A stretch of DNA of 64,000 nt from contig JAPFBL010000549.1 in assembly GCA_026182355.1 (NCBI GenBank), forward strand, positions 1 to 64,000, written 5' to 3'. This DNA comes from Hermatobates lingyangjiaoensis (Eukaryota; Arthropoda; Insecta; Hemiptera; Hermatobatidae). The notes beneath the pieces are model-generated. The model was not told where the DNA came from. It saw only the letters and a program-made list of their open reading frames with translations, and did not search any database. The translations under genes were made by a program, and so were the position numbers. Shown one piece after another: positions 22,420-33,719 of this stretch. How positions within the stretch are numbered: position 1 is the stretch's first letter; each line of letters starts with the position of its first letter.

Positions 22420-22545
22420 AATTTTGTAGGTTCAAAATCAAACTCTCGATGCCGATGTTTCGGTTTTATTTTAAAACCTTTTTCATTGGCCTACAAAAAA
22501 AGGATAATAAGAAGTCATATATAAGAAAAAGATAATAAGAATTTG
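22420..22545 (-). mobile_element. Family E-related terminal repeat
   Basis: Reverse complement of the E pattern: GGATTCGGTCAATTTTG, AAACTCTCGATGCCG, TTTCGGTTTTATTTTAAAACC, CATTGGCCTACAAAA. Same subfamily as 52925-53040(-). Confidence 0.65.
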
Positions 22546-22659
22546 TTTTTTTTTTCTATTGGAAAAAAAAATTTCATGATCGTTATATTCAACAGTGTAG
22601 TTCAACAACTATAGTTTAATTTGAATACAGCAGTCTTGTAAACTTTTTTTTCTATAGAA

Positions 22660-22750
22660 AAATACTATCTGTGAAGATGTCTACAAATTTAGATGAAACG
22701 TTAGTTCAAAGATTTGAACTGTTTGACATTGAACAAACCTCGATAAAGAG
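22660..22750 (+). mobile_element. Family I terminal repeat
   Basis: CTGTGAAGATGTCTACAAAT, TTAGATGAAACGTTAG: the helix II TCTA/TAGA and GAAAC arrangement matches 52305-52345(-) and 55200-55400. Confidence 0.5.
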
Positions 22751-23471
22751 AAATAGTGTTATGTATATAGTGCAGAATATATAAACATAACAGATCAAGT
22801 AGTTATGTTTGGTCCTTGTCTAGAAGACGTGCCAGGATTCGCTCCTGTTACATATACGTCAATAGACTATTCTCTGGATCATTAAACGTAACAATAATAT
22901 TAAGTTTATTCTCCATAATGCATATATAGGATAATATATTTAAAAGAACACCTGTTAAATACATATTTAATTAGCCTTCTATTCTTTTAACACTTAAATA
23001 AATAAAAAGTGTTACTTAATTGGTATTCACAGAAAATTAAAAAATAGAAAAAATGGAACAGTTTGCACCAAAGAAGTCCATCTGACAGTGAACATCTGTC
23101 GCAAAGATCCAATATAAGAACGAGATCACCCTTCTACCTGGAGGCTGTTTCTCTTCTACAATATTTGTATACTGAGTACCATTCTGTTGTTATTTTGACC
23201 TATTTTAATGGATCACACGTCAAATGTAACCTACTTTATAGTCATTTTAATTCAACCACCAGCTGTTCTTTTCGTTATATCTTTGCTTTTTATTATATCG
23301 CTTACTCGTGATATTTGTATCATGCTTCATTCTTTGGATGTTGTTTTATTTGAATGGGTAAGTTTGACATCCATACTTCAGGGATGACAGAATATATGAT
23401 TGAAAAATCTTTGACTTCAAGTATTAGTAACCATATTCGTTTATACCTAAGCATATATTTACCCCATTGAT

Positions 23472-23805
23472 GGGGGGACCAGGCTAGCTCAGTGGTTACG
23501 TGATCGCCTCTGAACTGATAGGACCGGGGTTCGATCCTCACCTGGCCCTCGATTTATTCACCCTGTAGGTGAATAAATCTGAGCACGTCGTCCCTCGGAG
23601 AAGGACGTTAAACTGTCGGTCCCGAGCCTGTACGATGTCAGGTACTCGTTAAAGTTCCCTACTCTAAATACACTTTAGTTAGGCAAAATTTAGACTCCCA
23701 TTGTAGAATCAATCTTCATTGTGTGGTATCACAAAGGGCTAATGCTCGGCCTACGCGTGTTCCCTTGTGGGATTGCCACTGCAACCTAACCTACCCCATT
23801 GATGA
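23472..23805 (+). mobile_element. tRNA-derived SINE, best-preserved copy
   Basis: The A box TAGCTCAGTGG and B box GGTTCGATCC match the RNA polymerase III promoter consensus. The head ends near CACCTGGCC. The body has TTTATTCACC, CGGAGAAGGACGTTAAAC, GAGCCTGTACGATGTCAGG, AAATACACTTTAGTTAGGC. The tail reads TCATTGTGTGGTATCACAAA, GGCCTACGCGTGTTCCC. It lies 130 bp upstream of the Lst2 exon, in the preceding intron if the gene is intact. It is the reference for the other copies. Confidence 0.85.
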
Positions 23806-23937
23806 ATATAAAACAACGCTTATAATCCAAGAAAAGTATTAGAATGGTCAAAAGTTTTACTTATGTTCATAAATAAGTTCTTTTAAAAGGATATTATTTT
23901 TGGACGTGAGATACTTATAATTTTTTTTTTGTGGCAG

Positions 23938-24084
23938 AAAGATGACAACTCTCCTTTGGCTCAGTTCTTCTATGCGGACGAAGCTTTGAACGTGGTGGCA
24001 GCTGAACTAGACTCGTTCGACGGGAGGAAGGATCCTGAAAGGTGTTCTTACTTGGTCACTCATCTACGCCAATGTCAGGACAAG
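23938..24084 (+). CDS. Internal exon of Lst2/ZFYVE28-like gene
   Basis: A T-rich tract and CAG lead into the exon, and it ends AAG before GTAAGC, so both splice sites are good. The 147 bp encode 49 residues in phase 0 at both ends: starting [17 protein letters not shown], then [16 protein letters not shown], ending LRQCQDK. This is the conserved N-terminal block of lateral signaling target protein 2 (Lst2, ZFYVE28 in vertebrates). The family has a C-terminal FYVE zinc finger, binds PtdIns3P on endosomes and down-regulates EGF receptor signalling. The upstream exon should encode the start (RKW-YKPKR in relatives) and the next exon should begin with a VLNII-like segment. I found neither in the window. 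GC content is well above the flanks. Confidence 0.85.
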
Positions 24085-25675
24085 GTAAGCCCATGACTAG
24101 TTTACATATTGGTATTGGTCTCCAATTATATATTGTGCTGCCGTCACATACCACTGAATCTGTATCTTCCTGTGGCTATGGTATGAGATGAAAAGTCATT
24201 TATGTATCTTACGGTTAACTGTTTTTTTTTAAGTTAATTTTTATGGCGGATGTATCAATTTCTGAGGAAATTGACTTTTGATGAACTGATCTATATGCAG
24301 TATCAAAAAAAAAATCACCTCTGAAAGGAATAAAAGAAAAGGGACAAGTTTTTAAGTGCTTTCGAGTTTTACTCAGTTTTCAAACTGGAAATTTTGTTAC
24401 ATATAGACCTTCGCCTTTGGTGCTGTTCTAGGTGGAGGAAGAAGGGTTGATTTGTTAGTTGACATCTACAGTACCGGATCGGGAATCCTGCATTTTTTTC
24501 ATATCTAGGCTTATTAGAGTGAGAGAGAGTTATTTAACGAGTCCCTGGCGTTGTAAAGATTAAAGGTCGTCGGTTTACGTCCTCTCTGAGAGTTAACATT
24601 GGACTTTGTTATAACTGGTTTATGTATTGAAAGCGATGACAATCATCTTGAAAAGGTTAAATATTTTTAGCAAATCATACCTAAACCAATATATCTTGTG
24701 AGATAATGTTGATTTTATAAATGACAAATGAAACCACAATAGAAGAATATGCCAGTGGTTAATACAAATAATATGGGGCTCATGGTGTCATATTAATAAT
24801 AATATTTACATGTTAGTATATTCTAAATAAATGATTTCAAGTCTGTCATCATAAAAAAGTTATTGCTTCTTCACGATAGTCGTATTAAATTAAAAAAAAA
24901 AAAGAAGGACTTTAGGAGAGTAAAATTTGTTACATCAACTTATGGTATTGTTGCTAGTACATTATTACATTATTTTCTGAGTAAGCACATCTTTAAGTGC
25001 GTTTACCGTATATAAGTGGATACTGGAAAAACTTGACGGGTAAATTGAAGTAATGAGGTCAAGAAAGGCATAAATAATGTGACTTGTAATTGAGAACATC
25101 TCCAGTGAAAGAAAGTATTGTGGGTGTGAGGCAGTCAAGAGATGGTCAAGAAGGCATAAGAGAAAGTCCGCAGGTTCTCTAGAAACAGTTAGACAGAACC
25201 AATCCATTGGTTCCTCCTCAATAAAACGACCGCAATACTTTTTTTTTCTTCTTCTTCTTCTCCCAAATCTTTCCACCAATTTGCCTTGAAAATTGCAAGT
25301 TTTCCTTGTTTCGTTGTTATGAGCAAAAGGACGATGAGTATTGACGACACGCTGTCTGCTTTCAAGTGGGCCAGCTAACGGAATACATTTCCGCCTTCTC
25401 TCCCGCGTGTCTTCACTCATTCAAGACTTCGTCTTCAACTTGCTTTACCGACCAAAAAACAATTTCCGCCTATGGAAAACAAATACTTTTTCCTTTATCC
25501 CGCAACAAAGTTTGTTTGTTTTCAAAGGGATGACTTTTAGTAATGTTCTAGGACAGAGAGGACGCCTAATTTCTGATTAGGCTACTATTCTACTATTTGA
25601 GAAAGACGAGTGACACTAGTTTGATTCTATATCGAGTGCCTCCTTCACTCTATATATTTTACCTCATACAAGTTT
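24085..25675. other. Probable intron sequence
   Basis: Begins with the splice donor GTAAGC. A - strand frame of 151 codons (24965-25420) is low-complexity in part (RRRRRKKKY from a CTT tract at 25240-25260) and matches nothing I know. No further exon recognised. Confidence 0.45.
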
Positions 25676-25677
25676 AT

Positions 25678-25745
25678 GATGGAAACTTGGAAACCCTATG
25701 TGTTTGAAACGCGTTGGTTTACCAATAAAGGTTGTTATACTAGAT
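25678..25745 (+). mobile_element. Family H terminal repeat fragment
   Basis: CCTATGTGTTTGAAACGCG and TTGGTTTACCAATAAAGGTTG match the right arm of the pair at 26460-26640. Core missing. Confidence 0.55.
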
Positions 25746-25929
25746 GGTATACAGAATGAACACAGAAGGTGGAAGAGGAGGAGTACGGGTACTCTTTGTC
25801 GGGTTCAGAGACCATTTCCAGGTTGTAAACCAGTGCAAGGCTCCATCAAGGAAGTCTTGTAGAGCATTTTCATGAGTATGCTTCCTTTCGTCATCCTATT
25901 TATAACATGTTTCTATGTATCTAGATAGA

Positions 25930-26070
25930 TACAAGTAAGAAGATTTCACAGTAAACACGTTAAATGATAATAAACTTCTAAACCACGGTAAGAAAAGCAG
26001 AAAAATGGTTTAGATCTTTCAACCACAACAAGTGGTCTTAATCAGTGATACTCTTGATGAATACGATTGG
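25930..26070 (-). mobile_element. Degraded family A terminal repeat
   Basis: Inverse of the family A tail and core: GATTTCACAGTAAACACGTT, AAACCACGGTAAGAAAA, TAGATCTTTCAACCACAAC, AAGTGGTCTTAATCAG. Core changed to CTGATTA. Confidence 0.6.
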
Positions 26071-26459
26071 TTTTAGTTGAATGATCTGGGTAATTTTTCT
26101 GTTTTTCTGGACTCTTTTACGTAACCCTAGGATATAATTATATTAGTTGTTACTAACATTAATCTGGTGAGAAAACAGAGTTATGATAGAGTAAATAGAT
26201 ATCCTTCAGATTTCAGACGGTTGTTTTATTACATATAGGAAGAGCAGAAAAATCTGCAATCAGTGAACTAACTCTTTAGGGAGCCAATGAATCATTGGTT
26301 GTTTCCTTATTTATGAATCGTATGAGTAACAGAAACGACCTTCTACAAGAAAAGGCTCAACAAAAGACATTTAACCTTTTGAAGCCGATCAAAGATCTCA
26401 CATCTGGAAACAAAATGCCCTCATTCTTGGGTATTATATAGGAAGTTCTACAAAGAAAT

Positions 26460-26640
26460 AATTTCTACAAATAAAGAACACGTTTCAAACACGAAGGGAT
26501 CTTCTTCAGGTATAGCTGCTTTAGTGGAAAGGTGACCTAAATTGTTGTTATTTTTCCACCAGAGGAGAATCACCTGAAGAAGAGTCCTATGTGTTTGAAA
26601 CGCGTTGGTTTACCAATAAATGTTGTTTAATTGGAGACTT
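26460..26640. mobile_element. Family H inverted pair
   Basis: Left: GAACACGTTTCAAACACG, GATCTTCTTCAGG (-). Right: CCTGAAGAAGAGTCC, ATGTGTTTGAAACGCGTTGG (+). The pattern CTGAAGA, A, variable hairpin, GAA, ACGCGT, T fits the hammerhead-like scheme with a weak helix II. Outward polarity. Confidence 0.6.
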
Positions 26641-27074
26641 TCAAGAATTAGAAAATTATGCGCTAAAAAGAAATACTTGCAAAGAAGAAGCTTTTCTGCA
26701 TCGCCTCTGTTTAAAATAACAATCAAATAGTTTTTAGATTTTTTAACAAGCAAATTCTGTTTTCAAATTGGCAGAGATTTCACGAGCAGGTTTGATATAA
26801 GTATTTGATATAAGTATCACAATGTGAAGCTGGAACCCCGTCTACTATTTGAAGATCTTAATTTAAACTTTATTTTCGAAATTTTTTTCACCGCCTTTGA
26901 AGTGTGCTTGATTATATTTAGTACATATTATTTATAAACGATTTGTAAACCTTTTTTACTGGCTCCAAGCAAAGTCTTTAAGCAAGTCTTCCTTTTTTGA
27001 TAAGACCTTAATCTGATCATTATTTTATAGTTAAGTGCAACAATGTCTTGTGTTTCCTAGTTGCTATGTAATAT

Positions 27075-27165
27075 TCAATGAGATGAACAAATCTAAGCAC
27101 AACTGTCCCTCGGCGATGATGTTAAGCCATCGGTCTCGAGCCTGCACGATGTCAACTACTCAACT
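27075..27165 (+). mobile_element. SINE body fragment
   Basis: AAATCTAAGCAC, CCCTCGGCGATGATGTTAAG and GAGCCTGCACGATGTCAAC match the SINE body. Head and tail absent. Confidence 0.55.
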
Positions 27166-27357
27166 ACATTACAGATCTGTATTCCCAATGCAGTTGAGAA
27201 AGGCAAGTTTCCACCTCATTATTATAGTTTGTTTAGATTCTTTCACTCACTCGGTTGTAGCGAATAAGTCGTTGAAATATTCATTTAAGAAGAAGGTTTG
27301 TCTGCTTCCGTGATTAGATAGCAATGGCATACGGAAAATGTTTCCTCTACCTTCTCA

Positions 27358-27420
27358 ATAACCTGAAGAAGGGAGCTATGAGCTTGAAACGGTTTGTTTT
27401 CTTAATAAAACTCTGTTTAT
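27358..27420 (+). mobile_element. Family H-like terminal repeat
   Basis: CCTGAAGAAGGGAGC, TATGAGCTTGAAACGG, TTTTCTTAATAAAACTCTG. Same architecture as family H with a different helix II (AGC/GCT). Confidence 0.5.
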
Positions 27421-28600
27421 GAGGAGACTAAATTTATAATTTATTACGTTTAAAGCAAAAGATAAACATTTACGAACTGAAATTATTCCAGAAATGGTCT
27501 ACTTTCAAAGAAAAATATGAACTAATTTCTCTTTTCTGAGTTTTTTTTTATCAGCATAAAGATAAATATAGCCGCGTTGCCTAACCTTTGATTCCAGTTT
27601 TATTTCCTCTAGTTATACAACTGATATCGATAGATGCTATATGCATTCGACCTTGCACATGCATGCACTTTCGTTTATTGTGGATCAGTGTTTTCCTTTT
27701 ACAGGTCTCGACCTTTATGTTGTTCTTAAGATAAATATTAAGATCAAGAATATTCAATATATATATTAATATGAATGAAATCTTACAGATATCAGTGGTT
27801 TGTTAACTAAAGATCTCAACCTCTACGAGAGGCGAAATCTATATAAATAAAAGAAAGGTGAACATTATTGACAAGAATAACTGTTACTGTTGGTTTTTTT
27901 CTTGTTATTTAAGTTAAGAAAACAACAACTTTTTACTTTTACATGCCCAAGCGAGATGACTCTACAGTATAAGAATTGACCTGTACAGTTCAATTTATAT
28001 ACTGAGCCGACTTATATATTTTCGTGAACATTATTCAAGATATATAAATATATATATAGTAAGTGCAGAAGAATCACCATAAACATGTGATGCAATCAAT
28101 GAAGTATAAAACCAGATTGTGGTTTTGTATTTAAAACAAAATAAATATATAATGAAACGAAAAATCATTTAAAGGCGTAAAATTAATTTAATTTTATTAG
28201 ACATATGCAAAATATCAATTGAAGTTACATATATACACAATCTAGGATATTTAAAACAAACATAACCTAGAAAATAGAAAATCCATTTGTATTAAATAAT
28301 AATAATAATAATAATAATAATACTAACCAATGAATAGTTGTTGAAATAAAAATTTATACTGTCACTATTATGAATCAAACAATTAAAAACTTTTTTGGTT
28401 TTTTATAATTACTTATTTAATTCATACAATAATAATGAAATAAGTAGCCCAAACATATGGAAAGCCCACGAGTTATTTTATTCTGCTAGCAGTGAAACCA
28501 CTGTAAGGTGCTCCTTGCATGCAAGTTAACAAGAGTTTTATAATAATATAGACTTTAATACGCCAATACTGATGAACAGATTCGAACAATGAAAATAAGG
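27421..28600. other. AT-rich sequence without gene
   Basis: No recognisable gene. Contains an (AAT)n microsatellite at 28297-28321 and a short TA patch near 28045-28060. Confidence 0.5.
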
Positions 28601-28649
28601 GTGTCGAATATTCTACAATCATCAGACCCTCGATGAAGCATTCAGTTCG

Positions 28650-29270
28650 AAGCTCTTTATCGCACTCTCTCCCAAGATATCATTCACTCTCTTTTTCACT
28701 TTTCTTGAATTTTTAGTTCAAGAATTCAAGTTTTCTCCTTCTCTAGTTTTTAACTTTCTCTCTCTCATTGTTGCTCACTCTCTTCCTTGATATAGGTATC
28801 TCTCACTCCCTCTCTTTTCGACGCTACCTTGAAGTTCTTATTGTCTCTCCCTCTCTAGTTTTTTAACTTTATCTCTCTAACTCTTAATCATTATTACTCA
28901 CTCTTTCACTCGATATAACTCTCTTTTTAACGCTTCTTAAAACTCTCTCCTTCTCTACTTTTTAACTTTATCTCTTTGTTTATCCCTCATTTTTGCTCAC
29001 TCTCTTGCTCTATATCGCTCATTATCATATCCCCTACTTTTTCAACTCTTGTTTCCTACTGATGTTCCCTCTCTCTCTCTCTCTTTTTTCATTCACATCC
29101 CTCTCAGTTCTATCCCTTCTTATCGCTCTATCAATCCCCACTGCTCTCTTCTACTCCCTACCTTTCTCTCACTTTCTCCTCTTCCTTTCGCTTTCTATCT
29201 CTCTCCCACCTCTCATTATTCTGTTTCCTTTACTTTCACTCATTCAATCGATTGTAACGAACAACTAGTT
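28650..29270. repeat. Pyrimidine-rich degenerate minisatellite
   Basis: Diverged units of about 115 bp share CTCTAGTTTTTAACTTT, ATCTCTCT and TGCTCACTCTCTT, then a GATATA-like end. The + frame over 28993-29268 is a product of this low complexity and not a gene. The last 110 bp (29063-29170) recur at 31937-32045. Confidence 0.7.
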
Positions 29271-29719
29271 TAAATGCTCATTTAAGCAGAACGATAATGT
29301 AATGACTTTTTGATTTGATGAGATTGTCTTTATATCGGAGTACATCAGGCATTATTCTTGACGAGGATTCAAATCACGTGTTATCTGCATTATAACTGTA
29401 CCGTTGCCTTGGTCATAAACTGTTCTATTTTTCGCTTCATTGCCTACATAAGATGTGTTCCAGACTTATGATAGTTGCTAACCGCTGATAACTCGAAAGA
29501 GAAACTCATTAAGATAAAGAAGCAGTTTTATGATCTATCCGCCCTTCATATTTCTAATAAACTTTGGATGATAAAACTTAAGGGAAAGCATCGTTTTCAC
29601 CCTAAAATGGAAAATAATATTTTTGAAATAATATAATAAAACTGTAGATCTGTATTAGTTTTAAGTTTAAATATAATGGGTCCCAGCTTTGACTGTTTTT
29701 TCTTATAACCTAAAGAGTA

Positions 29720-30030
29720 AGATTAATATCACTGAGTAAGTCGAATCCAAGGAATGGGATTAAATGAATGCCTTTTCATGGCTAGCTGGAATATTTCATT
29801 TCAGTGGTAACACCTGCATGCCACTTGCCCTAACTTTAATCCATGACAGGGCGCCATAACTTTTCAAGCTACCGAAAATCTGATACCTATATGGCATGCA
29901 CAGTAAGTTTCATCCGTGGTATGGTGTCATAATGGGTTTTCATGACTACTGGACATCAGTGGGGATACCTGAATGAGCTGCACACTAAATTTAATCCAAA
30001 GAATAGATTAAATATCCATTCTTTGGATTA
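29720..30030. repeat. Degenerate tandem repeat, ~78-bp unit, and hairpin
   Basis: Two to three diverged units share ACCT-ATG-GC-TGCACA, AATTTAATCC-like and GGTGTCATAATGGGTTTTCA-like segments. At 29991-30030 AATCCAAAGAATAG pairs with CATTCTTTGGATT. Confidence 0.5.
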
Positions 30031-30159
30031 AAGAATAAATTAATCCAAAGAATCGTTTAACATATTTAATAGAGATGGTTGAAAAAGACGGTATAACCCA
30101 GAGTAAGGTTCATTCAAATAATAGTTGTAATGGTAGGCAATACACTGTAGGTTGCAGAG

Positions 30160-30435
30160 GCCGTCCCACAAGGGGTCCTTTGTGATACCATACAATCAAG
30201 ACATCTGGTGTCCTAAATTTTTCCCGACTCAAATTTATTTAGAGTAGGGATTTTTAACGAGTACCTGATATAGTACAGGGTCGGGAACGATGGCTTAACG
30301 TTTTCTCCACGGGACGACGTGCTCAGATTTATTCACCTCCCACGTGAATAAATCAAGGGCCAGATGGGTATCGAACCCCGGACCTACCAGTTCAGAGGTA
30401 AGTACATTAACCACTGAGCTAACCTGGACCCCCAT
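30160..30435 (-). mobile_element. tRNA-derived SINE copy
   Basis: Inverse of the SINE: tail CTTTGTGATACCATACAATC, body TAACGAGTACCTGATATAG and AACGTTTTCTCCACGGGACG, head CGAACCCCGGACCTACCAG (B box) and ACCACTGAGCTAACCTGG (A box). Nearly full length. Confidence 0.8.
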
Positions 30436-30439
30436 TAAA

Positions 30440-31060
30440 ATAATTAATAGAGGTTGTTATGCTTATAAAAAACCATGCTTTTCAAATCATGGTATTTTGA
30501 TATGCCTAGTACATGACTATAATCACAGTCTCAGTCAGTGTTTGAGTCAAAAAAATACTTTATAGGTGACATGTTGGGTTATGTATAACATGAAGTAAGA
30601 TGTTCTTTTTTTTTATAAAAAGGGACATTAGTTGCAAATCATATTGAATATTTTTATTTGTCTCAGTTGATTTCAATAAAATAATCATTAATAATCTAGA
30701 TATAATTATAGTGAGGAGTTCACTGACAGCTGAATAATGAATAGAGTGGAAGTTTTGGAGGAAATAATAGGAATACAGAATGTGCTTTCATTGTAAAGTC
30801 TATTTCTATTGTAGACACTTTGCAAGGTTTTGCTTGGGGTTTCCATCTAAATTGTAAAATATTGAAGTGGAGGATATTGTTCCGGTGTTGGTTGCGAACA
30901 AAGCGACGTTCATTGTGTCTAGAGGGAGGGGACTCGCCTTGGGACAATTAGGCTCTCGTTTGTGTCTCCCTTATCTCAGTGTTAGTAAGTAACACGCTGT
31001 GAGCGTGTCCTAGCAATGGCCTCACTACAACTGCCAGGAGTCAATGCATTATCATATATA
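30440..31060. other. No recognisable gene
   Basis: Short chance frames only. GC-richer patch at 30905-31040 without a known motif. Confidence 0.45.
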
Positions 31061-31069
31061 TATATAAAA

Positions 31070-31755
31070 GAGCAACACACAAAAAGGAGGGAAACACACT
31101 TACAGACTCAAATTTTCGGGTAATCCGTCTTCAGGAGGAAAGAGAATGGGAGACCAAGCACGTTGTGGACGCAACGGCAAGTAACCAACCCGGCAACCGC
31201 CAGTGCTGTCAACCGTACCCGGTCTTAAAGTATAGAATTAGGAGAAGATATAAACAGAAATTCAGATAAGCAGTACTGGTTGGGTAAAACTATAAATAGG
31301 TGAAAAATTATAAGCAATATAAAATAAAAACAAACTATAAAAAACAAAAATAATGATAGACAAAAGAAGAAAAAAAAGAAAAAAAAGAAGGAAAAAGAAA
31401 AAAAAGAAGAAAAAAATAAAGAAAAAATAAATAATTATTTATTTATTTTTTTCTTCTTTTGTCTATCATTATTTTTGTTTTTTATAGTTTGTTTTTATCT
31501 TATATTGCTTATAATTTTTCACCTATTTATAGTTTTACCCAACCAGTACTGCTTATCTGAATTTCTGTTTATATCTTCTCCTAATTCTATACTTTAAGAC
31601 CGGGTACGGTTGACAGCACTGGCGGTTGCCGGGTTGGTTACTTGCCGTTGCGTCTACAACGTGCTTGGTCTCCCATTCTCTTTCCTCCTGAAGACGGATT
31701 ACCCGAAAATTTGAGTCTGTAAGTGTGTTTCCCTACTTTGTGTGTTGCTCTTTGT
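31070..31755. mobile_element. Family D inverted pair, near-perfect foldback of ~330-bp arms
   Basis: Left arm 31072-31410 and right arm 31440-31750 are reverse complements with a purine-rich AAGAAAAAAAAGAAG-type centre. The - hammerhead core lies at 31104-31138 and the + core at 31685-31715: CTC, CTGAAGA, C, GG-ATTA-CC(C), GAAAATT, T, GAG. The right tail reads TGTGTTGCTCTTTGTTAATC. It resembles the pair at 52670-52870. Arms differ at few positions, so it is recent. Confidence 0.85.
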
Positions 31756-31934
31756 TAATCTCGAACTCGTGTATATATATATATTCTGGTGCTTTTAATG
31801 TTTTCTTTCTAGCCAACCTGCACATTTTCTGCGATGCTGCACAGTTAGCTTTCGCCTTCTCATTCTTATCACTTCCTTTCCTCTTGACGATGACCATTAA
31901 AAGGATCAAAGTAACATTGATATGAAATATCTAC

Positions 31935-32045
31935 TCTTCTCTCCTCCTGATCTCTCTCTCTCTCTTTTCAACCACACCCCTCTCAATCGTCTTACTTCCT
32001 ATTGTTCTATCAGTCCCAACTGCTCTCTCCTACGCTCTTACCTTT
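31935..32045 (+). repeat. Duplicate of minisatellite end at 29063-29170
   Basis: CTCTCTCTCTTTTCAACCAC, CCCCTCTCAATCGTCTTAC, CTATCAGTCCCAACTGCTCT resembles the earlier CTCTTTTTTCATTCACATCC and CTATCAATCCCCACTGCTCT. Confidence 0.55.
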
Positions 32046-32179
32046 TAAAAATAAATAAGAAAAAAAAGACTGTAAGTTTTCATTCATATTTTTTTTTGAA
32101 GTATATATATATATATTTTTTTTTCGTTGCACATGTTGCCATGTTTATTGTCAATAAACGAAAAACACATTAAGATCAC

Positions 32180-32400
32180 AGACTAGGAAGCGAGAGTGGA
32201 CGTCATTAACAGCTGGGGGGAGAGTGACGTCAAAAGGTCAGTGGCCAAGGTCGCGCCTTATCAAGTCCTCCGAAGAAGTCTGTCTGGCTGTTGGCTTATC
32301 AAGGCAGTATCTAAAATAGCTTTTCGTTTCCCAGCGAGGTTTTCATGAACTTTCCATCCCCTCCCCTATAAAATCCTTTAGTTATCTAAATCATCATTAT
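32180..32400 (+). promoter_or_regulatory. Candidate regulatory module or promoter
   Basis: A GC-richer block without repeats contains a full CRE-like TGACGTCA (about 32225), a second GACGTCAT upstream (about 32199), AAGGTCA and CAAGGTCG nuclear-receptor-like half sites, two CTTATCA GATA-type sites and a TATA-like CCTATAAAATCC near 32366. The spacing from CRE to TATA is about 140 bp. Inferred only. No exon was recognised downstream. Confidence 0.35.
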
Positions 32401-32895
32401 ATCGATTTTCTTAATTCAGTTTTTCCAATAAAGTGGTTTACTGGAGGAAATTGGAATATAATTTATTCATTATGACCTTTAACGTCATAGTCGTCTCCTT
32501 TTCTCATTTAGGCGCCCACTATTACATTTTTTACACTTTCTGGTCTGCTGATAAAATTACTCAATATCGAACAGCCGCATGGCGTGTCAATACTTATAAT
32601 TGACAATTACAATAAAATTATCCATTGATCTACACTCAACTTTACTATAAATGAACATGTTATATATAATTCGTTGATAATCTTTTTAAATATTTGGTTT
32701 TCAAAATGGTTTCATTAAAATAAAATTGTATTTGCATTATAATACTTAAAATTAGTAAGGATGAAATTGAAATTGAAATTATTAATCAAATAATTAAATA
32801 CAGTGAACGGGGTAAAAATATAATTCGTCATAAATTGACCCCCAAATATTATTTATAATATTTGTAAACTGTATTTCCTAGTTGCATCTGTGATT

Positions 32896-32896
<1 letters not shown>

Positions 32897-32940
<44 letters not shown>

Positions 32941-33066
32941 ATATAGTTCAATGTACATAAAGAAACGTAGAGAAATTAGAAACACACACTTACAGTCTCT
33001 AATTTTCGGTTGAACCGTCTTCAGGAGAGATATGAAAGGGAAACCAAGCGCACTGGTACAGAGACG

Positions 33067-33124
<58 letters not shown>

Positions 33125-33128
33125 ATAC
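32897..33128 (-). mobile_element. Family C terminal repeat with hammerhead motif (32996-33028), flanked by microsatellites
   Basis: (TA)n at 32897-32944, then the inverse family C tail. The - strand core reads TCTC, CTGAAGA, C, GGTT-CA-ACC, GAAAATT, A, GAGA. Helix I is a perfect TCTC/GAGA and helix III is AATT. A (CT)n(TA)n tract follows at 33067-33124. Best copy of family C. Confidence 0.75.
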
Positions 33129-33233
33129 CCTTTAAAATAAACTGTGACACATAGAAAGAAGCATAAGTAAAACTCACTTTTCAGTATTTTGACCGATACT
33201 GTATACAGTCATTGTTTTCAATTTGCTAGTTTT

Positions 33234-33235
<2 letters not shown>

Positions 33236-33301
<66 letters not shown>

Positions 33302-33318
33302 TATCTATCTATCTATCG
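33236..33318. repeat. (CT)n and (CTAT)n microsatellite
   Basis: About 60 bp of pure CT followed by CTATCTATCTATC. Confidence 0.95.
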
Positions 33319-33415
33319 CTCTCAGTGGTACACATTTTTATAAAGCATATTGTTTTTTTAAATGCAGTAAAAACCCATAAACGTTAGTTATAGCCCTATA
33401 AATACATTTTACTAA

Positions 33416-33704
33416 TTCTAATGTAGTGCAATCAGTTATTATGTGGTATTTACTCATTGTAGGGTAAAAATCTAATGAAATGGTCTCCACATATAAAACT
33501 TTTAATGATATAAACAACGCGTTTCGAACACGTAGTGTTCTTCTTCAGGAATTAGCTAAGGATGAGTGCCTCTGAATAAGACTGTCTTATTCCGAGGCAC
33601 TCATCCTTAGTTAATGCCTGAAGAAGAACACTACGTGTTCGAAACGCGTTGTTTATATCATTAAAAGTTTTATATGTGGAGACCATTTCATTAGATTTTT
33701 ACCC
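33416..33704. mobile_element. Family B inverted pair with 13-bp TSD
   Basis: TACATTTTACTAA is repeated exactly at 33403-33415 and 33705-33717. Inside, a - copy (left, longer by ~50 bp) and a + copy (right) meet at a short centre around 33580. Cores at 33514-33552 (-) and 33613-33655 (+) read CTGAAGA, A, GAACAC-TAC-GTGTTC, GAA, ACGCGT, T. Helix II is six perfect pairs. The duplication flanks the pair as a unit, so both copies entered together. Helix I is weak. Confidence 0.85.
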
Positions 33705-33719
33705 TACATTTTACTAAAA

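Noticed and set aside
23472..23545. A functional tRNA gene
   Set aside because: The A and B boxes are good, but the sequence continues into the SINE body and the family is dispersed with the same body.
24965..25420. 151-codon - strand gene
   Set aside because: No recognisable domain, its basic run comes from a CTT tract, and there are no supporting neighbours.
28993..29268. A 91-codon membrane-like protein
   Set aside because: The frame is generated by a CT-rich minisatellite; the hydrophobicity comes from TTC, CTC and CTT codons.
33189..33380. Ser/Leu-repeat protein
   Set aside because: It is translation of a (CT)n microsatellite.
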